Assembly (NCBI GenBank): GCA_029260765.1
Contig: JAJDCP010000162.1
Coordinates: forward strand, 1-39,801
Length of the DNA: 39,801 nt
Reading direction: 5' to 3'
Source of the DNA: Planctomycetota bacterium
GTDB lineage: Bacteria > Planctomycetota > J058 > JAJDCP01
The position numbers and the translations under genes are program-made. Below, piece after piece: positions 8,101 to 15,888 of the stretch. Within the stretch, counting starts at the first letter, position 1, and each line of letters opens with the position of its first letter. Below the pieces are notes generated by a model that was not told the DNA's origin, searched no databases, and saw only the letters and a program-made list of their open reading frames with translations.

Positions 8101-9791
8101 AAGTACAGAGCGCCGCCGATTTCCTGTTGCCCCCACGTCCGCCCAGCGGTCGGGTGCCTCCACAGGAACGCGCGCCCGGCTCGAGGCACAACCGCAAGAC
8201 TTCGATGGGCGATCCTGGCTCGCTCCTCGAGCCTCCAAGCTCAGCACGTCTGCCGACGCCGACGAACCGCAATCGCTTGGCAGGTAGCGGCAAGCATCCC
8301 GCCTTCCCACGTCCGCCGGGAAGCGGCCGCACTGCCCCGAGCCCTGCGGGAAGTGGCAAGCATCCTGCCTACCCAGCCCCACGCAGCGGTCGTGTCGCGC
8401 CCCGCGTCCGGCAACCTGCCCAGGGTCCCTTGAGCGGCAGCGGGAAGCATCCGGCCTATCCGGGCGCGCGGGGACCAGCGGGCACAGGTAGAGGGCCGGC
8501 GGTCACAGCGGGAGAGCTGCCCGGCGCAGACCTGCCCAAGAACATCCTGGGCGCCCGTCCCAACGCAACCATCGCCGTTCCCACCCCTCCGAAGGCTCCT
8601 CCGATCCCTCCCCAGCAGGGTTTGTCGGCAGGACCCGGGGACACCGTCGGCGTTCCCAGCGTGCGAGGCGGCCAGACGATGGCCGTGCCGCTCCCTCCGC
8701 GCGTCCCGCCCATGATCCCCCCGATTGCGGGCCCCACCGGGCGCCTCGGGGCGCGCAGCGGCAAGACCGTCGCGCTGCCCGACGGGGCTCCCATCCCGGG
8801 CCTGCGCTCAGGCCGCACGATAGAGATGGCGGCGGGCCCGGCATTGCATGCCCCACATCCTGAGGGGGGCAAGCCGGGTAGTGCGGGATTCCGCAAGATC
8901 GGCCGCTTCACCAAGGTCGGGCCGCCCCCGACTTGCATGCTGTGTGAGATCATTCAACCTGCCGGACTCGCGCGTTGCGGAAAGTGCAACCGGCTTGTCT
9001 GCCAGAGCCACCTGACGCCGTATTGCTGCGAGGATGAAGCGGAACGTCGGCGGCGCGAGTTGCTGCGTGGCGCCATCCGCATCGAGCTGATGCCCGGGGC
9101 GCAAGAGCGGATGATGGTCCTTCCCGGTCCGAGAGTGCACTTCGGCCGCAACCGCCTGCGGGAACCAAAGCGCAACCTCCCCAACGACATGGTGCTGCGC
9201 GTGCTGCCTTGTCGCTCCGCCCAACAGGACCCGGACAACTGGCGCACCACCAACCGCATCAGCAGCAAGCACGGTGCCTTTGTGTTCGGCCCCCGTGAGG
9301 CCTACGTCGTCGACTACAGCAAGCTCGGCATCGTGATGAACGGGCAGAGGGTGCACCCGGACACCGATGTCTCGCTGCCGAGCCAATTCGAGCTCGAAAT
9401 CGGAGCCGGCGCCATCGAGCTGGTGGGAGATCAGGTCCGCGGCCGCTACGACGCCTACGGTGCCCGCCTGGAGGCGATCGTCCTGCGGCGTAAGAGCAAC
9501 TGGAGCAAGCACTTCTATGTCTTGATCGAGCGGGCCTTCGGCATCTGTATGGGCCAGGGCCACATGGACGTCGTCAGCCCCGAAGACCCTTCAGCCACGG
9601 TCGTGCTCAGCCGTGAGCTCGAGGACGAGGGAGCCTACAGCCTGAGGGCCAACACCACCGGCCTCTATCTCGACAACGAGCCCTTCGGCGCCGGCCAGTC
9701 TACCCTGCTCGGGCCCCACCATATCCTCGCCTTCGGGAACGGTGCCCTCGAGTTCAACGCGGGCAAGATCGAAGACTTCACACGGCTCTGA
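5148..9791 (+). CDS. Tandem kinase/pseudokinase with repeat array, zinc finger and FHA domain
   Basis: A 1547-residue Ser/Thr kinase. Kinase 1 (about 14-280) is complete: GQGGFAKVY glycine loop, VAIK (K45), HRDVKPANI (138-146), DFG (162-164), SPEQ. Kinase 2 (about 319-560) keeps VAFK (K348), but HRD is HAN (440-442), the catalytic Lys/Asn are lost and DFG is LGT (459-461), so it is a pseudokinase. Residues about 784-1117 are a Pro/Gly/Ser-rich array of VTQKHTPPGSGKY and GSGKHPAYP repeats. A Cys cluster follows (C1263, C1266 and later CGKC, CQSH, CC), then an FHA-like domain (about 1322-1430, with FGRN and SSKHG), and the last 115 residues look like a second, weaker FHA fold. The frame is open back to 4899, but I chose the ATG at 5148 because the kinase domain begins just after it and a purine-rich stretch precedes it. 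The 3' end overlaps the convergent hydrolase gene by 14 bases. Confidence 0.9.
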   Translation: MSTRFAKGDVVAGRYKVEGLLGQGGFAKVYRASHLLLENYTVAIKVLNRKYSDDEHVQRRFRREVEITSKLLHPNVIPIREFGVTDQGLLYFTMDYVQGPDLNRLLRKEKRLPWKRVQPLIRGVLRGLEAAHNLDIVHRDVKPANILISAAAKGREIAKVCDFGVAKIALGDSVNSCTVEGSLLGTPVYMSPEQCRGETVDRRADIYAIAIILTELLTGKPPFEAQGAYAWVIKHLTEKPGTLSELAPDLELPDWLEEVVLAGLAKDPLERYQTALEFADALGGPEARQKSGDMNATIQVAKAQPSAPEGMIGKVFDKYQMVELLSQSSREVVFRGRHVHIGREVAFKMPTRTALRDQVARDAFLGQANLLARLKHAALPTVYDFGILTSGVPFMAEELVVATPLDKILGAAPTDLSRALELLLPVVEALGAIHKQDMVHANLRPHHIWLLPDDDIKLLGTSRLAKSGSIQERDHECEAARWLSPEQISAHPVTPATDVYALGAMLFYFVSGRPPFDGPTEQDIHKAHVYDEIPDIRTFLPQADGLLAGILHDCMQKNAEARPADGIELLEQLLEIEDGLDITVMTKKKKKSSANIRTRRAGPEVAAGLPRKPPPRPTPPDEWASTAFQPSHLSGFSVVPELPPTEPIPVQPAVEELLGSTLMSSPPPPRPVSDRYPAVPPPEATTDSGSAAIPADLFDNLPSTRKGPQDPDRVETVGIPKERSAALSLPKPPSGRRESPYLRKEKQKPGMPLILPAPATGRISADLRGDHKGAPISTGGPSARAQLNRTQRHTPPGSGKYTAAPSDLDVTQARKTTGPELNVTQRHRPPSSGKYPAAPPHLAADNGPQRLDVTQKHTPPGSGKYDAAPPDMGMTRKHDSRLRRPAPAADAPRLPSRRLDVTQKHTPPGSGKYTAAAPAAETPVRRELKVDLPARPTGSGRLPRPPQDLDVTFLPGGSTIPDPGSGLYPVAPGFGPELPPDSPLEVQSAADFLLPPRPPSGRVPPQERAPGSRHNRKTSMGDPGSLLEPPSSARLPTPTNRNRLAGSGKHPAFPRPPGSGRTAPSPAGSGKHPAYPAPRSGRVAPRVRQPAQGPLSGSGKHPAYPGARGPAGTGRGPAVTAGELPGADLPKNILGARPNATIAVPTPPKAPPIPPQQGLSAGPGDTVGVPSVRGGQTMAVPLPPRVPPMIPPIAGPTGRLGARSGKTVALPDGAPIPGLRSGRTIEMAAGPALHAPHPEGGKPGSAGFRKIGRFTKVGPPPTCMLCEIIQPAGLARCGKCNRLVCQSHLTPYCCEDEAERRRRELLRGAIRIELMPGAQERMMVLPGPRVHFGRNRLREPKRNLPNDMVLRVLPCRSAQQDPDNWRTTNRISSKHGAFVFGPREAYVVDYSKLGIVMNGQRVHPDTDVSLPSQFELEIGAGAIELVGDQVRGRYDAYGARLEAIVLRRKSNWSKHFYVLIERAFGICMGQGHMDVVSPEDPSATVVLSRELEDEGAYSLRANTTGLYLDNEPFGAGQSTLLGPHHILAFGNGALEFNAGKIEDFTRL
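7500..8480 (+). repeat. In-gene repeat array VTQKHTPPGSGKY / GSGKHPAYP
   Basis: Within the FHA-containing kinase gene, four near-complete copies of a unit reading (D/N)VTQ(K/R)H(T/R)PPGSGKY begin near 7509, 7609, 7700 and 7841. Partial copies (DVTQARK, GMTRKHD, DVTFLPGG) lie between and after them. A second family, GSGKHPA(Y/F)P, recurs near 8284, 8352 and 8441. The units are similar in protein and in DNA, so they arose by duplication. Each unit offers one or two threonines in a flexible, basic, proline-rich setting. Confidence 0.85.
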
Positions 9792-10818
9792 TTTTCCGCG
9801 ACCCGGAGGCTAGCAGCCACGGGCGCAGACTCTGCAAGGTCCGGGGGAGTTGCCCCAGCGCGGAGATATGGCCGCCCGGCAACCACTCGCAGCGCATGCC
9901 CGGCCAGCGCTCCATCTGCTCGTGGATCGCCTGGGGACGCTGGAACAGATCGCGATCCCCCGCCACCACACAGATCTGGTTTGCCGGCAACGCCGGCTGC
10001 AGGCGCTCGAGCACCAACTCCCGGTTGAGGCGATGCAGCTCGCTGAGGGGGATGCCGAAACGCTGCAGGTCGCGCCGCACTCCTGCCATGATCGGTGCGT
10101 GCTCGATGATGTCCGCGACGTCCATGTGGCCGACCACCGGCAGCACCCAGGAAAACCGGCTCTCCACGCCCGCGCACAACATCGCCAAGGAGCCCCCCAG
10201 GCTGATGCCCGACAGTCCCACGCTGGAATAACGCCCGCTGTTTTCCAGGAACTGCAGCACCGTGCGCGCATCGAGCACCGATTGCCGGATGGCCTCGTAG
10301 GTCATCGCCAGGTTGGCGCTGACGAAGTGCGCCCCATCATAGCTGGAGCCGGGAATCTGGCGCTGCCCGTGGTGCGCCAACTGCAGACAGTACACGTCGC
10401 AGTCCAGGGCGCGCGCGTACAACGGACCGAAATAGAGATCGTCGAGCAGGCTACCGGGCTGCATCCAGGGGGGCAGGTAGATCATCGCCCGCTTGGGGCG
10501 CGTCCCCGACTTACGGAAGCGACAGACCCGGAACAGATGCAGGCTCTGGTAGCTACGTTTGTAGCGCTCGATCTTGCGCGGATGCAACGGCAGGTGGCCG
10601 CTCTTGAAGAGATAACTCTGGATGTGCATACCCGCGCGCTGCAAACGCCGCCCTTTCCGCGCCCAGGGCCGCGCCTCGGGCGCCGGAAACAGACTTGCCA
10701 GCGGAGCTCCCTGGTACAAGGGCATCCAATGCTGTGTATCCTCGACGCCCCGCACGCGGAGTTGCTGTACGCGCGCCATGAAGCCAAACAGCTTGTCGAT
10801 GCCGATATGCAGGTCCAC
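9778..10818 (-). CDS. Alpha/beta hydrolase, ABHD18/DUF2048-like
   Basis: A 346-residue cytoplasmic-looking hydrolase with the full catalytic set: nucleophile elbow GISLGG (S206), acid in GDRDLF (D288 or D290) and histidine in GGH (H317). The surrounding text (YLPPWMQPGSLLDDLYFGP, SYDGAHFVSANLAMTYEAIR) resembles the ABHD18/DUF2048 family, whose substrate is poorly defined. The reading frame is open further upstream, but the GTG at 10818 fits best: it has GGAAGGGG about six bases before it and lies 23 bases after the stop of the TRAP large permease, so this is the last gene of that operon. An upstream start would overlap the permease by over 100 bases. Its place suggests it acts on what the transporter imports, for example by cleaving an ester (inference). 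It overlaps the convergent kinase gene by 14 bases. Confidence 0.8.
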   Translation of the reverse strand: MDLHIGIDKLFGFMARVQQLRVRGVEDTQHWMPLYQGAPLASLFPAPEARPWARKGRRLQRAGMHIQSYLFKSGHLPLHPRKIERYKRSYQSLHLFRVCRFRKSGTRPKRAMIYLPPWMQPGSLLDDLYFGPLYARALDCDVYCLQLAHHGQRQIPGSSYDGAHFVSANLAMTYEAIRQSVLDARTVLQFLENSGRYSSVGLSGISLGGSLAMLCAGVESRFSWVLPVVGHMDVADIIEHAPIMAGVRRDLQRFGIPLSELHRLNRELVLERLQPALPANQICVVAGDRDLFQRPQAIHEQMERWPGMRCEWLPGGHISALGQLPRTLQSLRPWLLASGSRKIRAV

Positions 10819-10841
10819 AGCGTCCCCTTCCGTCCAAGACC

Positions 10842-13223
10842 TCAACGCGCGCCTGTCACCTGCACGCCGATCGGCGCCCCGGTCGCCGAACGGAGCGGAA
10901 TGTACACCTCTTTGCCCGCCGAGTTCCGCTCGCGCTGACGCGTCGGGCGTTGCCACAGGCTGGCTCCGTCCTCATTCGCGGAGCGCAACCGCAGGTACCA
11001 GGTGCCGGGACCGTCCAACTCGTATACGCATTCGAGATCGGGCCCGGGTCCGTACACCCGCGTGACCTGCTCGGGATCACCGAAGTCCGGATCACGGCTG
11101 GCCTCGACCTCATACGCGTGTGCCCGCGGCTCAGCGGTCCACGAAAGCTCGAGGGGCTCCCCCTCCCTGAGGACAGCCGCCGAGATCCGGAACTCCTCGG
11201 GCCCTTGTGCCCTCCCGCCTCCGATCAAGCCCGTGCTGATCGAGGGGATGAACATCAGCAGCACCAACCCGGTCAGCAGAATCAGCGCAAACGGCAAGGT
11301 TCCGCGGATCACCGTTCCCAGGGGCTTGCGGAACAGGCTGGCCGAGACGAACAGGTTGATGCCCATCGGAGGCGTTAGATAGCCGATCTCCAGATTGACG
11401 ATGAACAGGATGCCGAAATGGGTCGGATCCATCCCAAAGCGGTCGGCAATCGGCCACAGCAATGGTGCCAGGATCAGGATGGCGCTCATGATGTCCATCA
11501 CGCAGCCGACGGCCAGCAGGAACAGGTTGACCAGGAGCAAGAAGCCGATCCGGCTGTCGATCACGGACTCCAGCCATTCCGCCGCCTGGTCGGGGATCTT
11601 CTGCAGCTTGAGGAAGTGGTTGAAGGCCGCCGCCAGCACCAGAATCATGAACAGGGTGCCGAGCAATTTGGCCGAATCGACGCACATCCGCGGCAACTCG
11701 ATGGGCTTGAGAATCTCGGGACGACCGGGCTTCCAGTGCTTGGGAAGCAGGAACCAGCCGCCGAGCATCAGCCAGGGCAGCAGAAACTCGACCAACAACG
11801 CATAGATGACCGAAACCACGGAGGCCTGGGTCGGAGTCATGGTCATCATGTTGCGCACATTGCGCGGCACTACCCACCAGGGCTCGTCTGCATCGACGGC
11901 CAGCCGCGGCGTCGTGCTCGCGAGCATGCCGTTGACGGGAGCGAGCGCTCCGGGCAGCGCTGCGGCCGCACCCAACGCAAGGTCCATCGCCCGGGCGGAC
12001 AAGTCGGCACGCAACTCCTCGACCTTGCTGGACATCAGCTCGAGCCCGCGCTCTCTGGCCATGACCCGCAGCCTGTCGAGTCGATAGTAGGCGTCGAGTC
12101 GGGCCAGGCGTCGCAACAGCGGCGCGGCCTGGTCGGCATCGGACGCAGCCTGCAGCTCTGCGATGCATGCCTTCCGGCGCGCCAGCACGGCGGCCGCTCG
12201 CGCGTCGAGGGAGACCTGAACCCACAGGCTCTCCAGAGCTGGATCGCGCAACCGCGCCAGCAAACTCTCAGAGGCAACACCCTCGGCATGCTGTTGGGTA
12301 AACGTCTGGGCCAGCTCACGCAGCGGCTGCTGCGCATAGTCTTGCAACGCCGAAGCCAGCTCGGGGTCGCTCCGGCCATGGTAGTCATAGGTCGTGAGCG
12401 CCCGCCGTCCCGCCCCGAGCAGCGCGTCCTGCAGGGATTGATGGCGCTCGCCGGCATCACGGGAGAAGTCTGCCCGCTGCCATTCCCTCTGCGTAGAGGT
12501 GTATGGGTCCGTCGGCAGATCATTCGACAAGCCGTAGATGCCGCCTAGAATGATCAAGGGCAGCATGATCGCCCACTTGCCGCGCCAGCTCGCTACGACC
12601 AACGCCTTCAGCGAGAAGGGCACCCGGTGGGCCGTGCTGCCCAGGCCTTTGAAGACACAATACAGCGCCAACAGGCCCCCGAGCATGACGCCCGGCAGGA
12701 TGCCCCCGATGAACAGCTTCTGGACATCTTTGCCGATCAGAATCGCGAAGATGATCATCGGGATGCTCGGTGGAATCAGAATCCCTAGCGAGCCCGCCGA
12801 GGTGATCAAGCCGATCGAGAAGCGCTCCTCGTAGCCCTCGCGCGACAGGGCAGGATACATGATCGAGCCGATCGCGATCACCGTGACGGGAGAGCTGCCG
12901 GAGATGGCCGCGAAGAACATACACGCCAACACCGTGCTGATGCCGAGCCCCCCGGGAAGCCAGCCGATCAGCGCGCGCGCAAACTCGATCAAGCGGGTGG
13001 CGATCTTGCCGCGGGTGATCAGAGCCCCGGACAACACGAAGAAGGGAACCGCCAGCAGCTCTTCTTTGACCACCATGTTGTTGATCTGGGCAAAGATCGA
13101 GCTGAGTGAGTCATAGGTCCCGCCGTAGACCACCAGGCAGCCGAGCACCAACACGGCCACTACGCAGAACAAGGGCGAACCCAGGGCCAGCATCGCAGCC
13201 AGAAGGACGACCAGTGTGCTCAT
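10842..13223 (-). CDS. dctM: TRAP transporter large permease (DctM) with insertion and C-terminal extension
   Basis: This is the ion-coupled membrane subunit of a tripartite ATP-independent periplasmic transporter. At 793 residues it is nearly twice the usual length of about 430. Residues 1-232 and 462-670 are a normal DctM with about a dozen membrane helices. The conserved motif that normally reads GGIYxGxFTPTEAA is split: GGIYG ends at 231 and TPTQASVVSVIYAL begins at about 463. Between them lie about 225 mostly helical, soluble-looking residues. After the last helix comes a 120-residue extension (672-793) with an Fn3-like pattern (PLELSWTAEPRAHAYEVEAS, GPGTWYLRLRS). Its ATG overlaps the stop of the dctQ gene (ATGA), so the two are translationally coupled. 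The family call is firm; what the extra parts do is unknown. Confidence 0.9.
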   Translation of the reverse strand: MSTLVVLLAAMLALGSPLFCVVAVLVLGCLVVYGGTYDSLSSIFAQINNMVVKEELLAVPFFVLSGALITRGKIATRLIEFARALIGWLPGGLGISTVLACMFFAAISGSSPVTVIAIGSIMYPALSREGYEERFSIGLITSAGSLGILIPPSIPMIIFAILIGKDVQKLFIGGILPGVMLGGLLALYCVFKGLGSTAHRVPFSLKALVVASWRGKWAIMLPLIILGGIYGLSNDLPTDPYTSTQREWQRADFSRDAGERHQSLQDALLGAGRRALTTYDYHGRSDPELASALQDYAQQPLRELAQTFTQQHAEGVASESLLARLRDPALESLWVQVSLDARAAAVLARRKACIAELQAASDADQAAPLLRRLARLDAYYRLDRLRVMARERGLELMSSKVEELRADLSARAMDLALGAAAALPGALAPVNGMLASTTPRLAVDADEPWWVVPRNVRNMMTMTPTQASVVSVIYALLVEFLLPWLMLGGWFLLPKHWKPGRPEILKPIELPRMCVDSAKLLGTLFMILVLAAAFNHFLKLQKIPDQAAEWLESVIDSRIGFLLLVNLFLLAVGCVMDIMSAILILAPLLWPIADRFGMDPTHFGILFIVNLEIGYLTPPMGINLFVSASLFRKPLGTVIRGTLPFALILLTGLVLLMFIPSISTGLIGGGRAQGPEEFRISAAVLREGEPLELSWTAEPRAHAYEVEASRDPDFGDPEQVTRVYGPGPDLECVYELDGPGTWYLRLRSANEDGASLWQRPTRQRERNSAGKEVYIPLRSATGAPIGVQVTGAR

Positions 13224-14698
13224 GACGTGGTCTCCTTGGAGCTGTCGTCTCCTTCGACACTCGGCTGGGATTCTTCGCTGTCCGCCTGGCTCTGCCCGGG
13301 CTCTTTGCTGTCTGTCGGCTCGGGAGTTTCGGCGCTTGCGGCTTCTGCGCCATCCACGGCCTCCTGCGGAGTTTCGGCGCTGGCGGCTGCTGCGCCATCC
13401 GCAGCCTCTTGCGGAGTTTCGGCGCTGGCGGCCGAAGCCTGCTGGGCCGCCGCCGCGATCTGCGCGGCCGCCGCCTCGACCTCCGCCTCATCGGGTCCGT
13501 CATGGCTCGTTGCCAGCAGCAGTTGCTTGCCCGCAGCTTTGAAGCCGATCTGCACGATCGCGATCATGCCCGCCAGGCTCTCTCCAAACAGGAAACGCAG
13601 GGCCATCAGCAGCAGGGTCGCCGGCATGATCGCCTCGATGAACCACTTCGGAATGCCGACGAGCGCGATGCTGGGACCGAGCACGGCTTCCAGCCTGATG
13701 CTCTGCTCGCTGCCCACCCGCTCGACTTCCAGCCGCAGCTGCTCGCCGGGCTTCTTCTTCCCCAACACCTCTCCCCAGTCGATCGGCGCGCTGGCCTGCT
13801 TGCGATCGATCTTGAGCAGCAGGTCCCCCGGCAGCAGTCCCGCCCGCTCGGCTCCACTTCCCGCAACCACGGTGCGCACCCGCAGGCTGTCGAGCTCAAC
13901 GCCCAGAAACGGCGCGCTGCCGTCCTCAGCCCAGCCCTCGGCAAACCCCGAGTAGATCGCATAGTCGCGGGCATCGTCGTACCAGGGATCCCAGGAGAGC
14001 TGTTGTTCTTTCCCTTCATGGATCTTGTAGTTGGGGAAGGTGACCAACTTGCGCAGCGTGCCGTCGCTCTGCTCGATCACGAAGGTCGTCTCCGACCAGC
14101 CCGAAATCGGCGCAGCCAGGGGTGCAAGGCCCTGCGGCAGTACCTCGAGGCTGCGGATCACGGACGCCGGCAACGGGACCAGCCGCTCGGTGTTGCGCAG
14201 ATTGTAGGTCTGGATGGTGAAACCCCAGCCCAGAAAGGCGAGCACGAGACAGACAGCGCAGGCCAGCAAACCGGACAACACCCTTAGAACCGGCTTGGCC
14301 GCCACCGGAGCCGCCTTGTACACGGCTTCCACCGCGAGATGCTTCTTGTCCCGCGTCGCCAAACTCGCCCCAAGAAAGCCCACCCAGAGCATCAGGAAGA
14401 TCGGCAACTTGCTCTGCCAGACCATCGAGCCATCGAGCATATGGTAGAAGTACAGGGCGACCATCGTCAGCAGCGCAAGAGTCAGCACCACTCCCTCGAT
14501 GTTGGCGATGATCGTGTCACCACTGGCAAAGCTCAAGCGCAGCACATCCAGCCAGCGAGCCCGCCGCGGGGATGCCTTGGAATCTTCGGCTTTGAGCGCT
14601 GCGTCCTCCTTCTTCCAGAGCCGCTGGCAACCCAACCAACCGAGGATTCCCGAGGCGATGAGCCAGATGACGAGCAGGCTGACGAGCGTGGCGAGCAC
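13220..14698 (-). CDS. dctQ: TRAP transporter small permease (DctQ) with PDZ-like domain
   Basis: A 492-residue small membrane subunit; DctQ proteins are usually 160-200 residues. Helices lie at about 2-23, 65-86, 97-114 and 138-158, and DctQ's conserved ATRDKKHLAVE is at 114-124. After the helix at 138-158 comes a roughly 190-residue soluble domain containing a PDZ-like unit (about 264-340; VVAGSGAERAGLLPGDLLLKI is the typical PDZ core). A last helix pair follows (about 350-385). The tail is Ala/Glu-rich with three ASAETPQEA repeats. The predicted position puts the PDZ unit in the periplasm. The frame extends upstream to a TTG at 14767, but I prefer the GTG at 14698, which has GGAGG five bases before it and leads straight into the first helix. 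It is coupled to dctM by ATGA overlap and lies about 100 bases after dctP. Confidence 0.85.
   Translation of the reverse strand: MLATLVSLLVIWLIASGILGWLGCQRLWKKEDAALKAEDSKASPRRARWLDVLRLSFASGDTIIANIEGVVLTLALLTMVALYFYHMLDGSMVWQSKLPIFLMLWVGFLGASLATRDKKHLAVEAVYKAAPVAAKPVLRVLSGLLACAVCLVLAFLGWGFTIQTYNLRNTERLVPLPASVIRSLEVLPQGLAPLAAPISGWSETTFVIEQSDGTLRKLVTFPNYKIHEGKEQQLSWDPWYDDARDYAIYSGFAEGWAEDGSAPFLGVELDSLRVRTVVAGSGAERAGLLPGDLLLKIDRKQASAPIDWGEVLGKKKPGEQLRLEVERVGSEQSIRLEAVLGPSIALVGIPKWFIEAIMPATLLLMALRFLFGESLAGMIAIVQIGFKAAGKQLLLATSHDGPDEAEVEAAAAQIAAAAQQASAASAETPQEAADGAAAASAETPQEAVDGAEAASAETPEPTDSKEPGQSQADSEESQPSVEGDDSSKETTS
13316..13429 (-). repeat. 45-base tandem repeat in the dctQ tail
   Basis: Two full copies and one partial copy of a 45-base unit encode ASAETPQEAADGAAA, ASAETPQEAVDGAEA and ASAETPEP near the C-terminus of the small permease. 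The tail is acidic and Ala-rich and likely disordered. Such in-frame repeats can vary in copy number between strains. Confidence 0.8.
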
Positions 14699-14799
14699 GG
14701 CTTCCTCCGCAAGGGCACCGGATGTGGCCGAGGGCGGAGAGTGATCCCCGCCCGTCCTCAACTCCAACAGGACCGCGCTGTCACGCGCCCGCCCTGAGT

Positions 14800-15813
14800 C
14801 TATTCCTCGTGCTGCTCGCGGTACTCACGGATCGCGTCGTAGCACAGGTCCAACAGGTCCGAGCCGATCTCGTCGCGGAACTGCTCATGGACCCCCCAGG
14901 TCATCTCTTCGAACTCGATCTTCTCTTCGTCGGTCAGGCGGATCACCTGGATGTCGCGCTCTTCGAATCCCCGCAGCAGCTCTTCATTCAGCTCGCGCAC
15001 ACCCGCGCGGGAGATGCGGCTCTCTTCTTCGACGTCTCCCTTGAGGATCGCTTGCAGGTCCGGCGGCAGCGAGGCGTAGAACTCGGCCTGATAGACCACG
15101 ACCGCCGGCTGGTAGATGTGCTCGGTCATGCAGAAATACTTGATCGAGTTGAACCAGCCCGTCGCCGTGGTGAACAGGGGTGTATTGTCGAAGCCATCGA
15201 TGGCACCACTGTTGAGCAGGGGCAACACTTCGGTCAGGGGCTTGGGCTTGGCGTCGATGCCGAGCGCCGCGAAGGCGGCCGCATGGACGCGGCTCTCTTG
15301 CACCCGCAGCACCAGGCCCTGCAGATCATCCGGGCGCCGGATCAAACGGTTGGTCGTGCCGAAGCTGCGGAAGCCGTTCTCACCCCAAGCGATCACCTCG
15401 AAGTTGCGCCTGCGCAAAGCCGCCTCGAGGGGCTCACGCATGAAGTTGTCGATCACGTAGTCCGCCTCTTCGACGGTCGCGAACATGCACGGCAACTCGA
15501 GCACCTGCAACTCAGGCACGATCTCGCCCATCGCGCCGGTGGAGAAACCGCCGCCCTGGATCTCGCCGCGCCGCATCTGGTCGATCATTTCCTGCTCGCC
15601 GCCGAGCTTCGAGCCGAGGAACAACTTCATCTTGATACGGCCGCCACTCTCGGCCTCGACCCGCTTCTTGATGGCCTTGAGCTGGTCGGCCCAGGGTGTG
15701 TCGTCGGGGGCCGCAGTTCCAAAGCGGATCTCGAAGACTTCATCCTGGCCCAGGAGCAGTCCGCAGCTGAGCAACAGCGCGGCACAGATCGACACGAGGG
15801 AGTTCAAGGGCAT
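14800..15813 (-). CDS. dctP: TRAP transporter substrate-binding protein (DctP/TatP type)
   Basis: A 337-residue periplasmic binding protein. The N-terminus is a signal peptide (LVSICAALLLSCGLLLG), and the mature part begins with EIRFGTAAPDDTPW. The DctP family features are clear: ESGGRIKMKLFLGSKLGGE, RRGEIQGGG, the MREPL segment, the strand-forming GLVLRVQESR that carries the ligand-clamping arginine in this family, and NSGAIDGFDNTPLF. The frame continues 14 codons upstream, but the ATG at 15813 starts the signal peptide directly and has GGAGGAA just before it. It lies between the two TatT lipoprotein genes and dctQ. TRAP binding proteins associated with TatT have been proposed to carry hydrophobic ligands, so an organic acid should not be assumed. 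Confidence 0.9.
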   Translation of the reverse strand: MPLNSLVSICAALLLSCGLLLGQDEVFEIRFGTAAPDDTPWADQLKAIKKRVEAESGGRIKMKLFLGSKLGGEQEMIDQMRRGEIQGGGFSTGAMGEIVPELQVLELPCMFATVEEADYVIDNFMREPLEAALRRRNFEVIAWGENGFRSFGTTNRLIRRPDDLQGLVLRVQESRVHAAAFAALGIDAKPKPLTEVLPLLNSGAIDGFDNTPLFTTATGWFNSIKYFCMTEHIYQPAVVVYQAEFYASLPPDLQAILKGDVEEESRISRAGVRELNEELLRGFEERDIQVIRLTDEEKIEFEEMTWGVHEQFRDEIGSDLLDLCYDAIREYREQHEE

Positions 15814-15888
15814 TTCCTCCAGGTGACATGGATCCCGACGGGCACCGAAAGGCACCAGCAGGCGTTCGCTGTCCCGACGCGGCGGGGA

